Below are positions 1 to 8,133 of a DNA stretch of 17,216 nucleotides, piece after piece. A model generated the notes under the pieces. It was not told where the DNA came from and did no database searches. It saw nothing but the letters and a program-made list of their open reading frames with translations. Origin of the DNA: SVQP01 sp045594445 (GTDB taxonomy: Bacteria; Bacillota; Clostridia; Oscillospirales; CAG-272); contig JAZNYL010000068.1 of the NCBI GenBank assembly GCA_045594445.1, positions 1-17,216 of the forward strand. The letters run 5' to 3'. Made by a program: the position numbers and the translations under genes. The first letter of the stretch is position 1. Every line of letters starts with the position of its first letter.

Positions 1-12
1 GTAAGAGATTAG

Positions 13-39
13 GAGCCCACGAGGCACAAGCCTCGGCTC
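13..39. repeat. Small GC-rich hairpin at the window edge
   Basis: A six-base-pair stem (20-25 with 30-35) closes an ACAA loop and is extended by GAGC (13-16) against GCTC (36-39) across a small internal loop. No open frame or RNA family that I recognise covers bases 1-36. It may be the end of a structured RNA or gene lying outside the window, or just spacer downstream of the tRNA terminator. Confidence 0.35.
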
Positions 40-83
40 TGCACCAAAAAAGAGAAGGAACGCTGTTGCGTTCCTTCTCTTTT

Positions 84-94
<11 letters not shown>
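37..94 (-). terminator. Rho-independent terminator of the tRNA-Leu/tRNA-Met unit
   Basis: Bases 51-63 and 68-80 form a perfect 13-bp stem around the loop TGTT. Read on the minus strand, the stem is followed by a run of T residues (complement of 46-50), as expected for intrinsic termination just after tRNA-Met. The pairing continues outward through the A/T runs to 37-63 against 68-94, with one mismatch (46 against 85), so the long stem includes the 3' acceptor strand and CCA of the tRNA. Confidence 0.85.
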
Positions 95-161
<67 letters not shown>

Positions 162-179
162 ATATTGAATTTTCCCGCT

Positions 180-268
180 TGGTGCCGGTGACCGGGGTCG
201 AACCGGTACGATACTCTCGTATCACGGGATTTTAAGTCCCGGGCGTCTGCCTGTTCCGCCACACCGGC
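180..268 (-). tRNA. tRNA-Leu (UAA)
   Basis: The minus strand gives a class II cloverleaf with acceptor stem GCCGGTG/CACCGGC, discriminator A and encoded CCA. The T arm is perfect (ACCGG, TTCGACC, CCGGT). The anticodon loop is CTTAAAA with anticodon UAA on a CGGGA/TCCCG stem. A long variable arm, typical of leucine tRNAs, is formed by GATAC and GTATC. It is the first gene of a two-tRNA unit driven by the promoter at 301-329. Confidence 0.96.
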
Positions 269-300
269 GTTCAAGCATGGCCTTTTCAAAGGACTCATAT

Positions 301-329
301 ATTATAGCATTCGTTTTCAGCTTTGTCAA
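301..329 (-). promoter_or_regulatory. Promoter of the tRNA unit
   Basis: On the minus strand TTGACA (complement of 324-329) and TATAAT (complement of 301-306) are separated by exactly 17 bp and preceded by an extended TGC. This is a consensus vegetative promoter about 30 bp upstream of tRNA-Leu, as expected for stable RNA. Confidence 0.88.
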
Positions 330-388
330 CCCCTTTTTGAAAAAAAGTGAAAATTCTTTTTTTGCGCGTCCGGGTACCTCCCTTTTCC

Positions 389-417
389 TTGACAAACTCT
401 CCCGTCCATGCTATACT
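389..417 (+). promoter_or_regulatory. Promoter of the GH43 lipoprotein gene
   Basis: TTGACA (389-394) and TATACT (412-417) are spaced by 17 bp, with an extended -10 TG at 409-410. The ATG at 454 follows about 30 bases after the predicted start point. The segment 408-427 matches the deoC promoter at 13000-13019 in 18 of 20 bases. Confidence 0.87.
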
Positions 418-453
418 CAACTTAATATAGTATATGCGTCTTCGGAGGTTTTT

Positions 454-1596
454 ATGAAAAAACGACTGACCTTTCTATTTTTGGCGTGCTTGCTCCTGCT
501 CGTTTCATGCGATCAGGACGCATCGCAAAAACAGCCGAACTCCACCGATTCCCTTGTAAGCGAAGCCGAATCCGTGACAACAAACTTGCCCGAAACCGAG
601 GCAGAAAGCGAGGCGCAGCCTATGAAAACCTTCCAAAATCCTCTTTCCGACGTCTCTGCTCCCGATCCTTGCTTGGTCTACCATGACGGCTACTACTATG
701 CCGTTTGCACAGAGGTTTTCAGCATCAATCTTTATCGCAGCAAATCCCTTGAAACCGTCGTGCGCGATGAAAAAAGAACTGTTCTTGAGGGTAGCAGCGG
801 TGCCGCAACCTGCACCTCCATTTGGGCACCCGAGCTGCACTACAATCCCGCAACCGACCGCTGGTACATATATTTCAGCGACGCCACCAAGCCATTTGAC
901 TTTTTCTCGATCCGCATGATGTGTCTGGAATCCACCACATCCGACCCCTGGAGCGACTACGTATATAAGGGCTTTACCGATCCTGATCTGTTGGCGATTG
1001 ACCAGACCGTATTCTACGACGAGGCATCCGACACGCTCTACACCGCATTTTCCGAGTTTTCCTCGGATAAGGGACAGGTCATCACGCTGGCCGTTATGGA
1101 AGATCCTTGGACGATATCAAATCGGCGTATGCGCCTTTCCTACCCTCTCTACGGATGGGAGCGAAGAGGTAAAACCGATGGTAAGGACGAGCGAGTCAAC
1201 GAAGGTCCCGTATTTCTCTGCCACAACGGTAAGCTCTCGCTGATCTATTCGGCAAGCGGATGCTGGTCGGAATACTACTGCCTTGGCTTGATCGAATACA
1301 CAGGCGTGGACTTCTCCCCCGAAAATTTGATGGATCATTCCAACTGGGATAAGAAGAAAAAGCCAATTTTCTCTGCTGCCAACGAGGTTTACGGCGTTGG
1401 GCACTGCACCTTCTTCTCTTCCCCTGATAGCAGCGAGACGTGGATCGCTTATCACGGTATGGCAACCCCCGACGCTGGTGAGATCGGACGATTTATGTAC
1501 GCACAGCCCATTTCGTTTGACGATGAAAGCCTCCCCGTGATCGGAGCACCCTTCTCCAGAGACACCGAAATCAGCGTGCCGAGCGGTGAGAATTAA
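454..1596 (+). CDS. Glycoside hydrolase family 43-like lipoprotein
   Basis: A 380-residue secreted glycosidase, probably acting on arabinose- or xylose-containing glycans outside the cell. Residues 1-19 are a lipoprotein signal peptide (KKR, hydrophobic core, lipobox VSC with C19), followed by an acidic Ser/Thr/Glu linker to about residue 57. The rest looks like one five-bladed beta-propeller: SAPDP with the expected catalytic base D71, WAPE at 124-127, the expected modulator D183 in AIDQTVF, NEGP with the expected catalytic acid E250, and H317 in GVGHC, where family members bind an ion. The ATG at 454 was chosen because it follows GGAGG (444-448), lies just downstream of the promoter and starts the signal peptide; the frame remains open upstream to 277 but that lies before the promoter. 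No second carbohydrate-binding domain is seen. Family assignment is firm; exact substrate is not. Confidence 0.9.
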   Translation: MKKRLTFLFLACLLLLVSCDQDASQKQPNSTDSLVSEAESVTTNLPETEAESEAQPMKTFQNPLSDVSAPDPCLVYHDGYYYAVCTEVFSINLYRSKSLETVVRDEKRTVLEGSSGAATCTSIWAPELHYNPATDRWYIYFSDATKPFDFFSIRMMCLESTTSDPWSDYVYKGFTDPDLLAIDQTVFYDEASDTLYTAFSEFSSDKGQVITLAVMEDPWTISNRRMRLSYPLYGWERRGKTDGKDERVNEGPVFLCHNGKLSLIYSASGCWSEYYCLGLIEYTGVDFSPENLMDHSNWDKKKKPIFSAANEVYGVGHCTFFSSPDSSETWIAYHGMATPDAGEIGRFMYAQPISFDDESLPVIGAPFSRDTEISVPSGEN

Positions 1597-1600
1597 ATCA

Positions 1601-1630
1601 AGAAAAGACGAGCGTTCGCTCGTCTTTTCT
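1601..1630. terminator. Bidirectional terminator between convergent genes
   Basis: Bases 1601-1613 and 1618-1630 form a perfect 13-bp stem with loop GTTC. The stem has A-rich and T-rich flanks (AGAAAAGACG / CGTCTTTTCT), so both the GH43 gene from the left and the oxidoreductase gene from the right can end here. Four bases separate it from the GH43 stop, and it abuts the minus-strand stop. Confidence 0.88.
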
Positions 1631-3157
1631 CTACTTTTTCTTTTCTTTTTTATCAATCAGCTTGATTGCATTGATGCCTGCGGTGGCAGCGATAGGCAGG
1701 CCACCGGGGGCCATTTGCCATTGCGTAGCCAACACGACGTTTTCAACCCCCTCAATCTCGCCCGAAAGCATTGACGGAACTGCGCCTGCGGGCATGATAA
1801 AGCTCATAAACGCGCCGATATCGGAACCCACGAAACGATGATACGTGGCAGGCGTCCAGGTATCGATGCAGGTAATTTTGCCCTTAAGTGCGGGCATACG
1901 CTCGCAGATGATTTCTTCAACCGCACGTGCCATGCTTTGCTTATATTCGTCGTAAGCGGCCTTATCGCGATACAATTCCATCAGCGAATTTGCGTCGTTC
2001 GACAAGCAATACGCCATGGTCTGAATGATGCTTTTGCCTGCAGGGGCAAAGCTCTTTTCGTGCGAAAATTCGCGCATCATCAGATATTTGCTGCAAAGCA
2101 GCTCTCTGTACTGCTCCGGCACTTCAAATACCATATCTCCCGTAAAGCCTACGTCCTCTCCGTCATAAGCAAAGGCGCAGTGCGTGGCAGAATAGCGGAT
2201 CATGTCCCTATCTGAATACTGTGCAAACAGCTTTTCTGGCATACGGACGGGGCGCATCAGTTTGGTGAATACAATGAGGGGGTCCGGTGTGACGATCACG
2301 TAATCGGCAAACACATCCGTACCGTCGTCAAGCGTAACCCACTCGACTCTCTGCTCCGGGATCTTTTTCTTATCAAAGCCCCGGTTAAACCGCAGTTCAT
2401 CTTCCCAAGAGCTCTCATCCATGGCAGGGATTTTCTGAACGCCGTTTTTGAGATGCAGCTCACCGCCAAGCGAGAGAAACCGCTCAACCATACGGTCTGC
2501 CATAGCGCAGGAAACGCCCTTCGGGATACCGCCGTTTTTGCCCGTAAAGGTGGAGAACACCATGATCAGCGCAAGCGCGCTGAATTGCTCGGGCATAAAC
2601 GACAGCAAGAACTCGGAGATCAAGGGGCTTTTGAAGCGCTTAGCCAGATCTCCGATGCTGTACTTGTAGTACTTGACCAGATCGGGTGCCGAAAACAGCT
2701 TTTCCAACGCGTTGCTGCGTCGATTGCAGTCCTTGCCTCCCATATCCTGCAGCTTCTGTACCGATCGCATAGCGTGGATCAGGCCCAAAATCTCCCGTTT
2801 ATCCTCCGGAGATGCCCGGAGCATATCCCGCTTGAGCTGATCGGTGCTTTTATTGAGCGAGAGCTGCCGGCCTTGGCTATCTTGATACGTGTAAAGATTC
2901 TCGGGCTGATGCACCTCGATGCCTTCGCCCAGCACGCCAAGGTCTACCCACATTTGATAGAAGTCGGTAACGGGGTTGGTTCCCGTGAGCCAATGGATGC
3001 AATTATCAATGTGATAGCCGTGGCGATCCCAGCCGGTCAGGTTTCCTCCGGCCTTAGAGTGTCTCTCATAGATGGTTGCGTGATGTCCATGCATTTGCGC
3101 ATAAATGCCGGCCGTAAGTCCGGCCACACCTGCGCCAACGATGATTATATTTGCCAT
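1631..3157 (-). CDS. CrtI/phytoene dehydrogenase-like FAD-dependent oxidoreductase
   Basis: A 508-residue flavoprotein of the amine-oxidase/phytoene-desaturase superfamily. The N-terminus has the dinucleotide-binding fold: IIIVGAGVAGLTAG with glycines 8, 10 and 13, then E31 at the end of the second strand (YERH) and GGN at 37-39. The C-terminal family motif is visible at about 480-494 (WQMAPGG-LPIAA), and the length is normal for the family. The tail is lysine-rich. The start at 3157 is preceded by an AGGTG ribosome site. It is the last gene of the minus-strand operon, 33 bp after the YhaN-like gene. No prenyl or carotenoid synthesis gene is nearby, so calling it a carotenoid enzyme would be unsupported; the substrate is unknown. 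Confidence 0.87.
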   Translation of the reverse strand: MANIIIVGAGVAGLTAGIYAQMHGHHATIYERHSKAGGNLTGWDRHGYHIDNCIHWLTGTNPVTDFYQMWVDLGVLGEGIEVHQPENLYTYQDSQGRQLSLNKSTDQLKRDMLRASPEDKREILGLIHAMRSVQKLQDMGGKDCNRRSNALEKLFSAPDLVKYYKYSIGDLAKRFKSPLISEFLLSFMPEQFSALALIMVFSTFTGKNGGIPKGVSCAMADRMVERFLSLGGELHLKNGVQKIPAMDESSWEDELRFNRGFDKKKIPEQRVEWVTLDDGTDVFADYVIVTPDPLIVFTKLMRPVRMPEKLFAQYSDRDMIRYSATHCAFAYDGEDVGFTGDMVFEVPEQYRELLCSKYLMMREFSHEKSFAPAGKSIIQTMAYCLSNDANSLMELYRDKAAYDEYKQSMARAVEEIICERMPALKGKITCIDTWTPATYHRFVGSDIGAFMSFIMPAGAVPSMLSGEIEGVENVVLATQWQMAPGGLPIAATAGINAIKLIDKKEKKK

Positions 3158-3190
3158 ATCAAAACACCTGTTTCTATATTTTATTCACAA

Positions 3191-5626
3191 TTATTCCCTG
3201 CAGGTCAGATAAATAATCTGATATTCGTCTTCAAGTGCACTCATCAATCTGCGTGCGGCCTCGGCGTGCTCGCGATCCAGATATACAAACGGATCATCCA
3301 GCACAAGACAGGGCTTTTGCTGCTCGAAAAGGCCATCCGCCAAGGAAAGGCGCAGGCAAAATCCCACCATGTCTCTCCATCCGCTGCTCAGATATTCAAT
3401 GCTGCGGCTCTTGCCCTTTTCCATGAGCATGATACCGAAATCCGTATCCATGGTGAATTTCATCTGCTCACCGCCCATTTGCTGCATACGGCTCACAAAG
3501 GCGTTCTGCATTTTATCCAGATAGCGGGAGGAAAGGTTTTCCCTTGCCATAACCAGATATTTTTCCGCCAGAGCTATCGCATTGTAATTGGCGTTTTGCA
3601 CCTGCAGCGTATCCTGCAAGGCCTGCTGCTCAGCAACCAGAGCACCGTAGGCATCCGCGGACTCGTAAAGTGCCTCGGCCTGCTGCACAAGTGCGCTGTA
3701 CCGTGCGCTCTGCTCCTTATACTTCTGCTGGCTCAGCTCCCACTTGGCCGAGATCTCCTCGGGGTCCTTGGGCTCTTGGTCGCTTCCGCCCGATTCTGCA
3801 AGGCTGCGCACGTTGTTTTCCAGTGCAAACTTGCGCGCGGCACTCTCCTTTTGCGCAATATCCTCGCGGCGTCTTTGCAAGTCCACAAGCACGGTGCGCA
3901 TCTCGGCCAGCACAAACGCGCAATCCGAGCGATCAAAGGGCTGATTCCAGCGACCAAGGAAGGTGCTGATGCGATCCCAGATCTCATCAGCCTCTGCCAG
4001 AATCTCCCCGTAAAGCTCATCCTTTGCCCTCTGCTGCTCGCAAAGGCGCAGATATTGCTCGGTATTGTGGCGCAGCGCGGTCAGCGCGGCTATGTAACCG
4101 TTGTCCACCTTGAGTGCGTGCTTTTGCGCAAGCTCCACGAGCACGGCCGCCTTGTCGGTATAGCGCTCTCTGTATTCCTGCGCCATGCCCAATTCCTTTT
4201 CACGCTCCTCCAGCAGTCTACGCTTGGTTTCAATCTTAAAGGCTGTATCGGCTGCGCGCTTGGATCTGCCCGAAAGCTGCGCCGCGCTTATGGCACTCAG
4301 CAGCACGAATACCGCAAGTCCCAGCATAGCAACGCCGCCAATTCCGCTGATAATACCGAGAACGATACGGCTGCTCAGCAGCATCACGGCTGCCACGATC
4401 AGCAAAACAACCGAAAGAGATGCTAAAACCACACCGAACACCTTGCCCGCAACGGCTTTTCTGCCCTGCGTGCTCGCCTTGGGAGGTGTGAGATCACCCA
4501 TAGCGTCTGCCTGATCCTGCAGTGAATCCGCCAGCACCTTGTGCTTATTGATCTTATCCTCAATGCTCTTGAGCTCGTCGCAAAGAGCAAGTGCCTCGTT
4601 GATCTCGGCAATCGGCGTTACGCCGTTTTTGAAGGTGGGGGCAAGTGCCGCAATCGTTTCCTTGAGGCCCGTGTCACTCTGCATCTGCTGCGCTCTGCCC
4701 GAAAGCGTAGTCAGCTGACCTGCCAGCAGCTGGTGCTGCTCTGCCTCGGAAAGCGTGGGAAGCTCGCCCTCAAACTGCGCTGCAATGGCGTCCGCCTCGC
4801 GCTTGGCAGCAGATATTTCGCTGCGCATACGGCTGTAGGCCTCCAGCACGGTTCTTTTCTCCTTCTGGCTGACTGCCTGCGTCAGCTCGCGCTGCAGCTG
4901 CTGCATCTCCTGCTCGCTTTGCGCCACGATGGGGCCGAGCTGCGCGATCTCGCGATCCAGCTGCTGCGCCTGCGCCTTTTGCGCGGCGCACACCTCAATT
5001 TGTCTTTGCAGCTCCAAAAGGCGTCGCTCACCCGCATAGATCTCGCCGCGCTCACCCGTGGTTTTATAGTAACGCTTGCGCTTGATCAGCGCGTCCAGAG
5101 CCTGCTCGTAATTGCCGAGGTCGTTTTCGGCCTCCAAGAGATTATTGAGCTTGGTGTTGATGCTGTTGTTGGCCGATTTATCCACCTTACCGTGAATATG
5201 TGCCGAGGCATCCATATATACGGTGCGGCTAAAGCCGTCCGCGTCGATACCAAACAGCTCCTCGCCGATCCTTTCGCTGTAATCACCGCACACCTTTCCC
5301 GTATCCAGCGCGTACAAAGAAAACGTATCCTCGCTCTCCTTTGCGCCGAAAAAGCGTTCAATGCGGTATTGCTTTCCGTTTGCCTCAAATTCCAGATTGC
5401 CGCCAAAGCTGCCGCCTGCCCAAGGGGTATAGCGTTTGCGGGGATTTTCGGCCACGCTGCGCGCGCGGGAATCTCCAAGCCCGTAGAACATACTGCGCAA
5501 AAAGGCCGCAAAGGTGCTCTTCCCCCAACCGTTGGGGGCTGCAATGACGTTGACGCCATCGGTAAATTCATAAGAATAGTCCTGCAGGTTGCCAAAGCCT
5601 GCTACGTAGAGTCGGATCAGCTTCAT
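3191..5626 (-). CDS. YhaN/SbcC-like ATPase with coiled coils and central membrane hairpin
   Basis: An 811-residue SMC/Rad50-type ATPase expected to work with the YhaO-like nuclease encoded just upstream. Walker A (APNGWGKST, 30-38) lies at the N-terminus; the signature LSSGWRD (746-752), Walker B (LVLDD, 774-778) and D-loop (YLD) lie at the C-terminus, as in split-head ATPases. Between them are glutamine/glutamate-rich coiled-coil regions (about 195-280 and 560-700). Two hydrophobic segments (about 397-418 and 421-447) sit at the position where Rad50/SbcC has its zinc hook, and no CxxC hook is visible there. This central membrane hairpin is what separates YhaN-type proteins from SbcC. The ATG overlaps the upstream stop as ATGA and follows GGAGGTGGACGC, so translation is probably coupled. 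Role inferred: DNA end processing, perhaps near the membrane. Confidence 0.87.
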   Translation of the reverse strand: MKLIRLYVAGFGNLQDYSYEFTDGVNVIAAPNGWGKSTFAAFLRSMFYGLGDSRARSVAENPRKRYTPWAGGSFGGNLEFEANGKQYRIERFFGAKESEDTFSLYALDTGKVCGDYSERIGEELFGIDADGFSRTVYMDASAHIHGKVDKSANNSINTKLNNLLEAENDLGNYEQALDALIKRKRYYKTTGERGEIYAGERRLLELQRQIEVCAAQKAQAQQLDREIAQLGPIVAQSEQEMQQLQRELTQAVSQKEKRTVLEAYSRMRSEISAAKREADAIAAQFEGELPTLSEAEQHQLLAGQLTTLSGRAQQMQSDTGLKETIAALAPTFKNGVTPIAEINEALALCDELKSIEDKINKHKVLADSLQDQADAMGDLTPPKASTQGRKAVAGKVFGVVLASLSVVLLIVAAVMLLSSRIVLGIISGIGGVAMLGLAVFVLLSAISAAQLSGRSKRAADTAFKIETKRRLLEEREKELGMAQEYRERYTDKAAVLVELAQKHALKVDNGYIAALTALRHNTEQYLRLCEQQRAKDELYGEILAEADEIWDRISTFLGRWNQPFDRSDCAFVLAEMRTVLVDLQRRREDIAQKESAARKFALENNVRSLAESGGSDQEPKDPEEISAKWELSQQKYKEQSARYSALVQQAEALYESADAYGALVAEQQALQDTLQVQNANYNAIALAEKYLVMARENLSSRYLDKMQNAFVSRMQQMGGEQMKFTMDTDFGIMLMEKGKSRSIEYLSSGWRDMVGFCLRLSLADGLFEQQKPCLVLDDPFVYLDREHAEAARRLMSALEDEYQIIYLTCRE

Positions 5627-6705
5627 GCGTCCACCTCCTCGCCGCCAAGCGCACGGATGCCCTTTTCAATGACCTGCATTTTGACCTCCTCGTCCAGATC
5701 GGACGCCAGCACCAAGCGCACGAACTCGCCCTTGAGCGAAATATCGTTACGGTAATCCTCGGCGCGGATGCTCAGCTTGGTTTTATCGTACACCTTGGCG
5801 AAATAAAAGCGTTCTGCAAGCACGCTTGCCACGTAGGAGGCATCATGGCAGGTGTCGGGTGCAACGCTGCCCACAAGCTCCACCTTGACCAGATCCTGCG
5901 CAGCGGCCGCGCCACAAGCCAGCAGCACGGTCTGCTCCAGTAAAAGCAGACTGTCACAAGCAGAGACGTCTACCGAAAAGACGTGGCATTTGCGACGGGC
6001 CAAGGAAACGAATTGCGCCGTGACCTTTCCACTCTCGTCAATATCCAGCATGACAAAGCCCTTAGTGCCGCATTCGTCAAAGCCTCTGCCCTCGGGACAG
6101 CCGGAATAGCAATACGTACCGCGGGAATCCAGGGTATCGATGCGGAAGGTATGGATATGGCCAAGCGCCAGATAGTCCAGATTTTTATCCGCCAGCGCAC
6201 GCAGATTGACGCCTGCGTCAAAGCGGGTGTCCGATTCGTAGATCTGCCCGTGCAGCATGGCAATATTGACGCGCGCCGGATCGGGAGAGAGCGCGTCGTA
6301 AGCCTCCTTGGTACAGGGATCGATGCAGCCCCAGATGCTGACCTCGTCCATTCTGTATTCCTGCCATGCATCGGTAAAGACGTGCAGATTCTCGGGCAAC
6401 GGCGTTTTGGAATCGGTAAAACCGACCTCGCCCTCGTCGTGATTGCCCGAAAGATAATAAAACTCAATTTGCGGATACTGCGCCATAAGCTCAAGCACGT
6501 AGGTTCTGGTGCGCTTGGCGCAGGATGCACCGTCAAACAAATCGCCCGCGATCAACACGCCGCGCACGTCGTGCTCGGCACCGTAGCGTACCATATCCGC
6601 AAAGCCGACCAGCAGCTCTCTTTTGCGCTCCTTGGCCTGCTCGGGCGACAGATTGGATTCCATGACCGAATCCAGATGGATATCCGCACAATGTAAAAGC
6701 CTCAT
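5623..6705 (-). CDS. YhaO/SbcD/Mre11-like DNA repair metallophosphoesterase
   Basis: A 360-residue calcineurin-like phosphoesterase, the probable nuclease partner of the YhaN-like ATPase. The five metal-binding motifs appear in order: D8-x-H10 (CADIHLDS), GDLFD (54-58), GNHD (87-90), LHGQ with H152, and GHIH (182-185). The C-terminal ~130 residues would be the capping and ATPase-binding region. I chose the ATG at 6705 because AGGAG (complement of 6711-6715) sits five bases upstream; a TTG at 6720 would add five residues but overlaps the upstream stop and has no better site. Its stop overlaps the start of the ATPase gene by four bases. The pair resembles Bacillus yhaO-yhaN more than sbcD-sbcC because of the partner's membrane hairpin. 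Confidence 0.9.
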   Translation of the reverse strand: MRLLHCADIHLDSVMESNLSPEQAKERKRELLVGFADMVRYGAEHDVRGVLIAGDLFDGASCAKRTRTYVLELMAQYPQIEFYYLSGNHDEGEVGFTDSKTPLPENLHVFTDAWQEYRMDEVSIWGCIDPCTKEAYDALSPDPARVNIAMLHGQIYESDTRFDAGVNLRALADKNLDYLALGHIHTFRIDTLDSRGTYCYSGCPEGRGFDECGTKGFVMLDIDESGKVTAQFVSLARRKCHVFSVDVSACDSLLLLEQTVLLACGAAAAQDLVKVELVGSVAPDTCHDASYVASVLAERFYFAKVYDKTKLSIRAEDYRNDISLKGEFVRLVLASDLDEEVKMQVIEKGIRALGGEEVDA

Positions 6706-6716
6706 ACTGTCTCCTC

Positions 6717-7976
6717 TCAACGACTGATTTTTCTTGCTTCCAGGTAATATCTCTTGTCCTTGGCGTGCCCCATCGAGAAGGTCTTTCTGGGGAGCGCGCC
6801 GTCGAAAATCACGGTACGGAACAATTCGTCCTTGTGCATGCCGTCAAACATCAAGCCAAGCGTATGCTCGGGCTTGCTGAGCGTTGCAAGCGCTTTTTCT
6901 CCGTGAATATAGTCGATCTCCACCTCGGGATGCGCGGCAAGATATGCGTCCGCAAAATCCTGCACCGTGCCCACGGTCAGCTGCTTTTCGGGATGCTCGA
7001 TGCAGATCTCCTTAGTGTTCTCACCCCAAAGGAAGGTGACCTTTTGTGCCTCCGCACTTCCCTGCAGACTGCCCGCATAGGCTTCAAACTCGGCCATGAC
7101 CGCCTCGGGATCCACACCGAACAGCACGCGATAGATGGGCTCAAAATGCAAGGATTCGTCGTGCAGATTGACCACCTCGCAAAGCGCGTAGCGCGCGGGG
7201 TGCTCAAGTGCTGCATCGCCCAGCTTTTGCTTCAGCTCCTCGTAGCAAGCCTTGGCGGTGGCCAGCGAGTGGTTACCGTCGCCCACCGCGAACAGCAGAG
7301 GTGCCAAGCCCTCTTGCCCGTAGCGTGCCTGCATCTGATCCTCGGTCACCAGCGCCTGCATGGCCCTTTGAATGCTCTCGCAGCGAGAGGCAGGAATGCG
7401 GAAACCGCAGATCTCACCACCGCCGATCATGAGTCGGAAGGCGTACGCGGACTCCTGCTCGCAAAGGCTGTGCGCCAGCGGCATCACGGTATGCGCGGGA
7501 TCGTCGATCAGCAGCATAACGTGCGGCATTTCCAAGCACGCGTTGCGGCGCACCTCCACGCGGGGCGGAATGCGCTCCAGCACCGTGCCCTCAGTGGCGC
7601 GGATCAGCGTTTGGGAGCCCTTGTGATAATCGTATTCCTCCAAGTCGATCAAGCCAACGATTCCCTGTCGGATGGTGCTGTCCGATTGCTGACGGCGCAC
7701 GTAGATCATGCAATCCTTATGCTCGTGCAGTACCTCGGCAAGGCACTGATCCATGGCGGCGTTGATGCGCGGAATGCGTTCCGCCTGCTCGCCAAGATAT
7801 ACCTCGGGCAAAATCATGTGCAAGGTGGAAGGCGCATCGCCCACCTTGCGTGCAACGGCCTCCCAGTATTCGGGCTCGCTGGTGAACTGATCGCAGGCAA
7901 CGACTGCCCACAAATAAGCCTCGTGCTCGGAAAAATCGGGGAGAAGAATATCGGCAGGAAAGAAACTGTATTTCAT
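6717..7976 (-). CDS. DUF1015-family protein
   Basis: A 419-residue soluble protein recognised by family landmarks: an N-terminal PADILLPDF segment, IRATEGTV (125-132) followed by RIPPRVEVR (135-143), and VGDGNHSLATA (231-241), the equivalent of the conserved D-G-H-H/N-H-S loop of this family. The biochemical role of the family is not one I can state firmly; resemblance to ParB/serine-kinase-like folds has been discussed, so a small-molecule kinase is possible. The start at 7976 follows AGAGG about eight bases upstream. The frame is open 20 codons further, but the predicted promoter (-10 at 8008-8013) makes those unlikely. It is the first gene of the operon, 11 bp before the YhaO-like gene. 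Confidence 0.83.
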   Translation of the reverse strand: MKYSFFPADILLPDFSEHEAYLWAVVACDQFTSEPEYWEAVARKVGDAPSTLHMILPEVYLGEQAERIPRINAAMDQCLAEVLHEHKDCMIYVRRQQSDSTIRQGIVGLIDLEEYDYHKGSQTLIRATEGTVLERIPPRVEVRRNACLEMPHVMLLIDDPAHTVMPLAHSLCEQESAYAFRLMIGGGEICGFRIPASRCESIQRAMQALVTEDQMQARYGQEGLAPLLFAVGDGNHSLATAKACYEELKQKLGDAALEHPARYALCEVVNLHDESLHFEPIYRVLFGVDPEAVMAEFEAYAGSLQGSAEAQKVTFLWGENTKEICIEHPEKQLTVGTVQDFADAYLAAHPEVEIDYIHGEKALATLSKPEHTLGLMFDGMHKDELFRTVIFDGALPRKTFSMGHAKDKRYYLEARKISR

Positions 7977-8007
7977 ATACGTACCTCTCAAAGTATCATC
8001 TGTATAT

Positions 8008-8036
8008 ATTTTAACGCATTCTTGGCCATAAATCAA
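8008..8036 (-). promoter_or_regulatory. Promoter of the DUF1015-YhaO-YhaN-oxidoreductase operon
   Basis: On the minus strand TTGATT (complement of 8031-8036) and TAAAAT (complement of 8008-8013) are spaced by 17 bp. An overlapping TTGACT five bases further upstream is too far from this -10 box to be used with it. No other clear promoter was seen between the four minus-strand genes. Confidence 0.7.
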
Positions 8037-8065
8037 GTCAAGAAAAAAAGTTTACATTCAAAAAC

Positions 8066-8084
8066 GCATTTTCCTTGAAAATGC
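8066..8084. promoter_or_regulatory. Inverted repeat over the -35 box of the ABC exporter promoter
   Basis: GCATTTTC (8066-8073) and GAAAATGC (8077-8084) form a perfect 8-3-8 inverted repeat covering the -35 box at 8075-8080. Position and symmetry suggest an operator for a dimeric regulator; no regulator gene is adjacent. Confidence 0.5.
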
Positions 8085-8103
8085 AACGGTTTCATGATAT
8101 AAT
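8075..8103 (+). promoter_or_regulatory. Promoter of the ABC exporter gene
   Basis: TTGAAA (8075-8080) and the consensus TATAAT (8098-8103) are 17 bp apart. The ATG at 8134 follows after a short leader with AAGGA at 8123-8127. It diverges from the operon promoter at 8008-8036. Confidence 0.85.
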
Positions 8104-8133
8104 GGCTATATATCCGTAAAGTAAGGAAGTGAG

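Noticed and set aside
13..23. Eleven bases identical to a sequencing-library adapter (GAGCCCACGAG)
   Set aside because: The flanking bases do not continue the adapter on either side, and the sequence takes part in a natural-looking hairpin; an 11-base match alone is weak.
277..453. Longer N-terminus for the GH43 protein
   Set aside because: It would begin upstream of the promoter at 389-417, and the signal peptide starts at the ATG at 454 behind GGAGG.
2453..4426. Long plus-strand open frame spanning the oxidoreductase and ATPase genes
   Set aside because: It lies antisense to two well-supported genes, crosses their intergenic gap and shows no family features; it is a by-product of their codon use.
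6765..8078. Long plus-strand open frame opposite the DUF1015 gene
   Set aside because: Antisense to a recognisable conserved protein and runs through that gene's promoter; its predicted protein is low-complexity His/Leu/Arg-rich.
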